Shown one piece after another: positions 63,124 through 64,000 of a stretch of DNA of 64,000 bases (the stretch's first letter is position 1; each line of letters begins with the position of its first letter). A program made the position numbers and the translations under genes. The notes under the pieces are model-generated. The model had not been told where the DNA came from, made no database searches, and saw only the letters and a program-made list of their open reading frames with translations. The stretch covers positions 372,001-436,000 of the forward strand of contig CADECF010000001.1 in assembly GCA_902825775.1 (NCBI GenBank), read 5' to 3'. This DNA is from an uncultured Lysobacteraceae bacterium. GTDB taxonomy: Bacteria; Pseudomonadota; Gammaproteobacteria; Xanthomonadales; Xanthomonadaceae.

Positions 63124-64000
63124 CTAGGGCTTTTCTACCCGCAGACGCAGACGACCGTCGGACAGGCGCGCATCGAGCGCGTCGCCGACCGCCGCATCGC
63201 CGACGCTGCGTACGATGCGGCCATCGTCGTGCTGCAGGATCGCGTAGCCGCGCGCCACCGTGGCCAGCGGGCTTATCGCTTCCAGCGAACGCGCCAGCGC
63301 CCGCAGATGCAGCGCGCGCTGCTGCAGGCGGCGCGCGATGCCCGCCTGCGGGCGCAGTGCGAGCGCAGCCAGGCGCGCTTGCAGGATGGCCAGCCGGCGC
63401 TTGGGATCCGCGGCGCGCAAGACGGTGTCGATGCGGCGCAAATGCGCCCACCGTTGCTCCGACTGCGAACGCCAGACCGACTCCAAGCGCCGCCGCGCGT
63501 CGGCTTCGCGCCTTCGCAATAATTGCAGCCGTGCCTGCGGGCGCAGTGCGTTCAAGCGCAGCGCCGCGCGGTCCGCGCGTTGCGCATCCTGGCGCAGGCG
63601 GTGCCGGCCGAGATGGGCCACCCGCGCCTGCAATGCGCGCAGGCGCGCACGCAGGTCGCGCTGGTCCGGCGCCAGCAGTTCGGCGGCTACCGACGGCGTC
63701 GGTGCGCGCAGATCGGCGGCGAAATCGGCGAGGGTGAAATCGGTCTCGTGACCGACCGCGGACACGATCGGCACCGGCGATGCGGCGATCGCGCGCGCCA
63801 GGGCTTCATCGTTGAACGCCCACAAGTCCTCCAGCGAACCGCCGCCGCGGGTCAGCAGCAAGGCGTCGTAACGATCCGATCCGGCAGCGCGCTTGAGCAT
63901 GGCCACGATCTGCGCAGCCGCGCCTGCGCCTTGCACCGGCACCGGGAGGATGTCGACATCGGCCAATGGAAAACGCCGCGCCAATACGCTCAACACATCA
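63124..64000 (-). CDS. xseA: Exodeoxyribonuclease VII large subunit, 5'-truncated by the window
   Basis: The C-terminal 290 or so residues of XseA are present. The nuclease part has '[20 protein letters not shown]' and '[20 protein letters not shown]', followed by a long Arg/Leu/Gln-rich helical coiled-coil region and the conserved end '[19 protein letters not shown]'. With XseB it degrades single-stranded DNA into oligonucleotides. The reading frame is open to base 64000, so the start lies outside the window. Confidence 0.95.
   Translation of the reverse strand, partial: DVLSVLARRFPLADVDILPVPVQGAGAAAQIVAMLKRAAGSDRYDALLLTRGGGSLEDLWAFNDEALARAIAASPVPIVSAVGHETDFTLADFAADLRAPTPSVAAELLAPDQRDLRARLRALQARVAHLGRHRLRQDAQRADRAALRLNALRPQARLQLLRRREADARRRLESVWRSQSEQRWAHLRRIDTVLRAADPKRRLAILQARLAALALRPQAGIARRLQQRALHLRALARSLEAISPLATVARGYAILQHDDGRIVRSVGDAAVGDALDARLSDGRLRLRVEKP

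Overview
The window is compact, visibly high-GC gammaproteobacterial chromosome. The best fit is the Xanthomonadaceae/Lysobacteraceae (Lysobacter and relatives). The reasons are the gene order rpmF-fabH-fabD-fabG-acpP-fabF-pabB-pabC-mltG-tmk-holB-pilZ, the order rpoE-rseA-mucD-lepA-lepB-DUF4845-rnc-era-recO, two large TonB-dependent receptors, and many short palindromic intergenic repeats. I see no rRNA, tRNA, CRISPR array, transposase, integrase or prophage gene. The genus assignment is inference.

Layout. 0-4.4 kb (minus): an Slp-type lipoprotein and a transglutaminase/DUF58/MoxR operon. 4.5-6.3 kb: a GT39 membrane glycosyltransferase. 6.6-7.5 kb (minus): a Maf/YceF pyrophosphatase and a small membrane protein. 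7.6-18.9 kb (plus): yceD-rpmF, the type II fatty-acid synthesis cluster (no plsX), folate genes pabB/pabC, mltG, tmk, holB and pilZ, with chained 4-base start/stop overlaps. 19-24.9 kb: a secreted protein of unknown function, an exported amidohydrolase, a TonB receptor and a MAPEG protein. 24.9-27 kb (minus): a FadB-like beta-oxidation enzyme. 27.2-30.4 kb: the envelope-stress module rpoE-rseA-mucD, with two candidate sigma-E-type promoters. 31.3-37.1 kb: lepA, lepB, DUF4845, rnc, era, recO. 37.3-40.7 kb: a REC-Hpt protein divergent from a YdbH/DUF1318 pair. 40.9-45.8 kb: rlmD, a CYTH protein, nagZ-hpt-methylthioinosine phosphorylase and a cold-shock gene. 45.9-49.3 kb: flavin monooxygenase, AidB-like and L,D-transpeptidase genes. 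49.4-55 kb (minus): short 6-phosphogluconate dehydrogenase, a membrane protein, an ABC exporter, YigZ, an anti-sigma-like protein and a second ECF sigma factor. 55.1-58 kb: a GAF-GAF-GGDEF-EAL protein. 58.1-60.7 kb (minus): a second TonB receptor. The end holds a DUF1579 protein, an aldehyde dehydrogenase and a 5'-truncated xseA.

The most unusual stretch is about 29.7-31.0 kb. The last 40% of mucD uses different codons from its first part. It is followed by a bidirectional terminator and a small inverted, frameshifted gene with a perfect ribosome-binding site. About 660 bp beyond the intact mucD stop lie decayed remains of another mucD 3' end. I read this as an imported segment that completed mucD with a foreign 3' end and carried a small cargo gene. 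The second theme is palindromic repeats: GGAG-headed and GTAG-headed REP-like elements, plus C-rich and G-rich inverted repeats. They lie between genes of housekeeping operons and in at least three places are inserted into each other.
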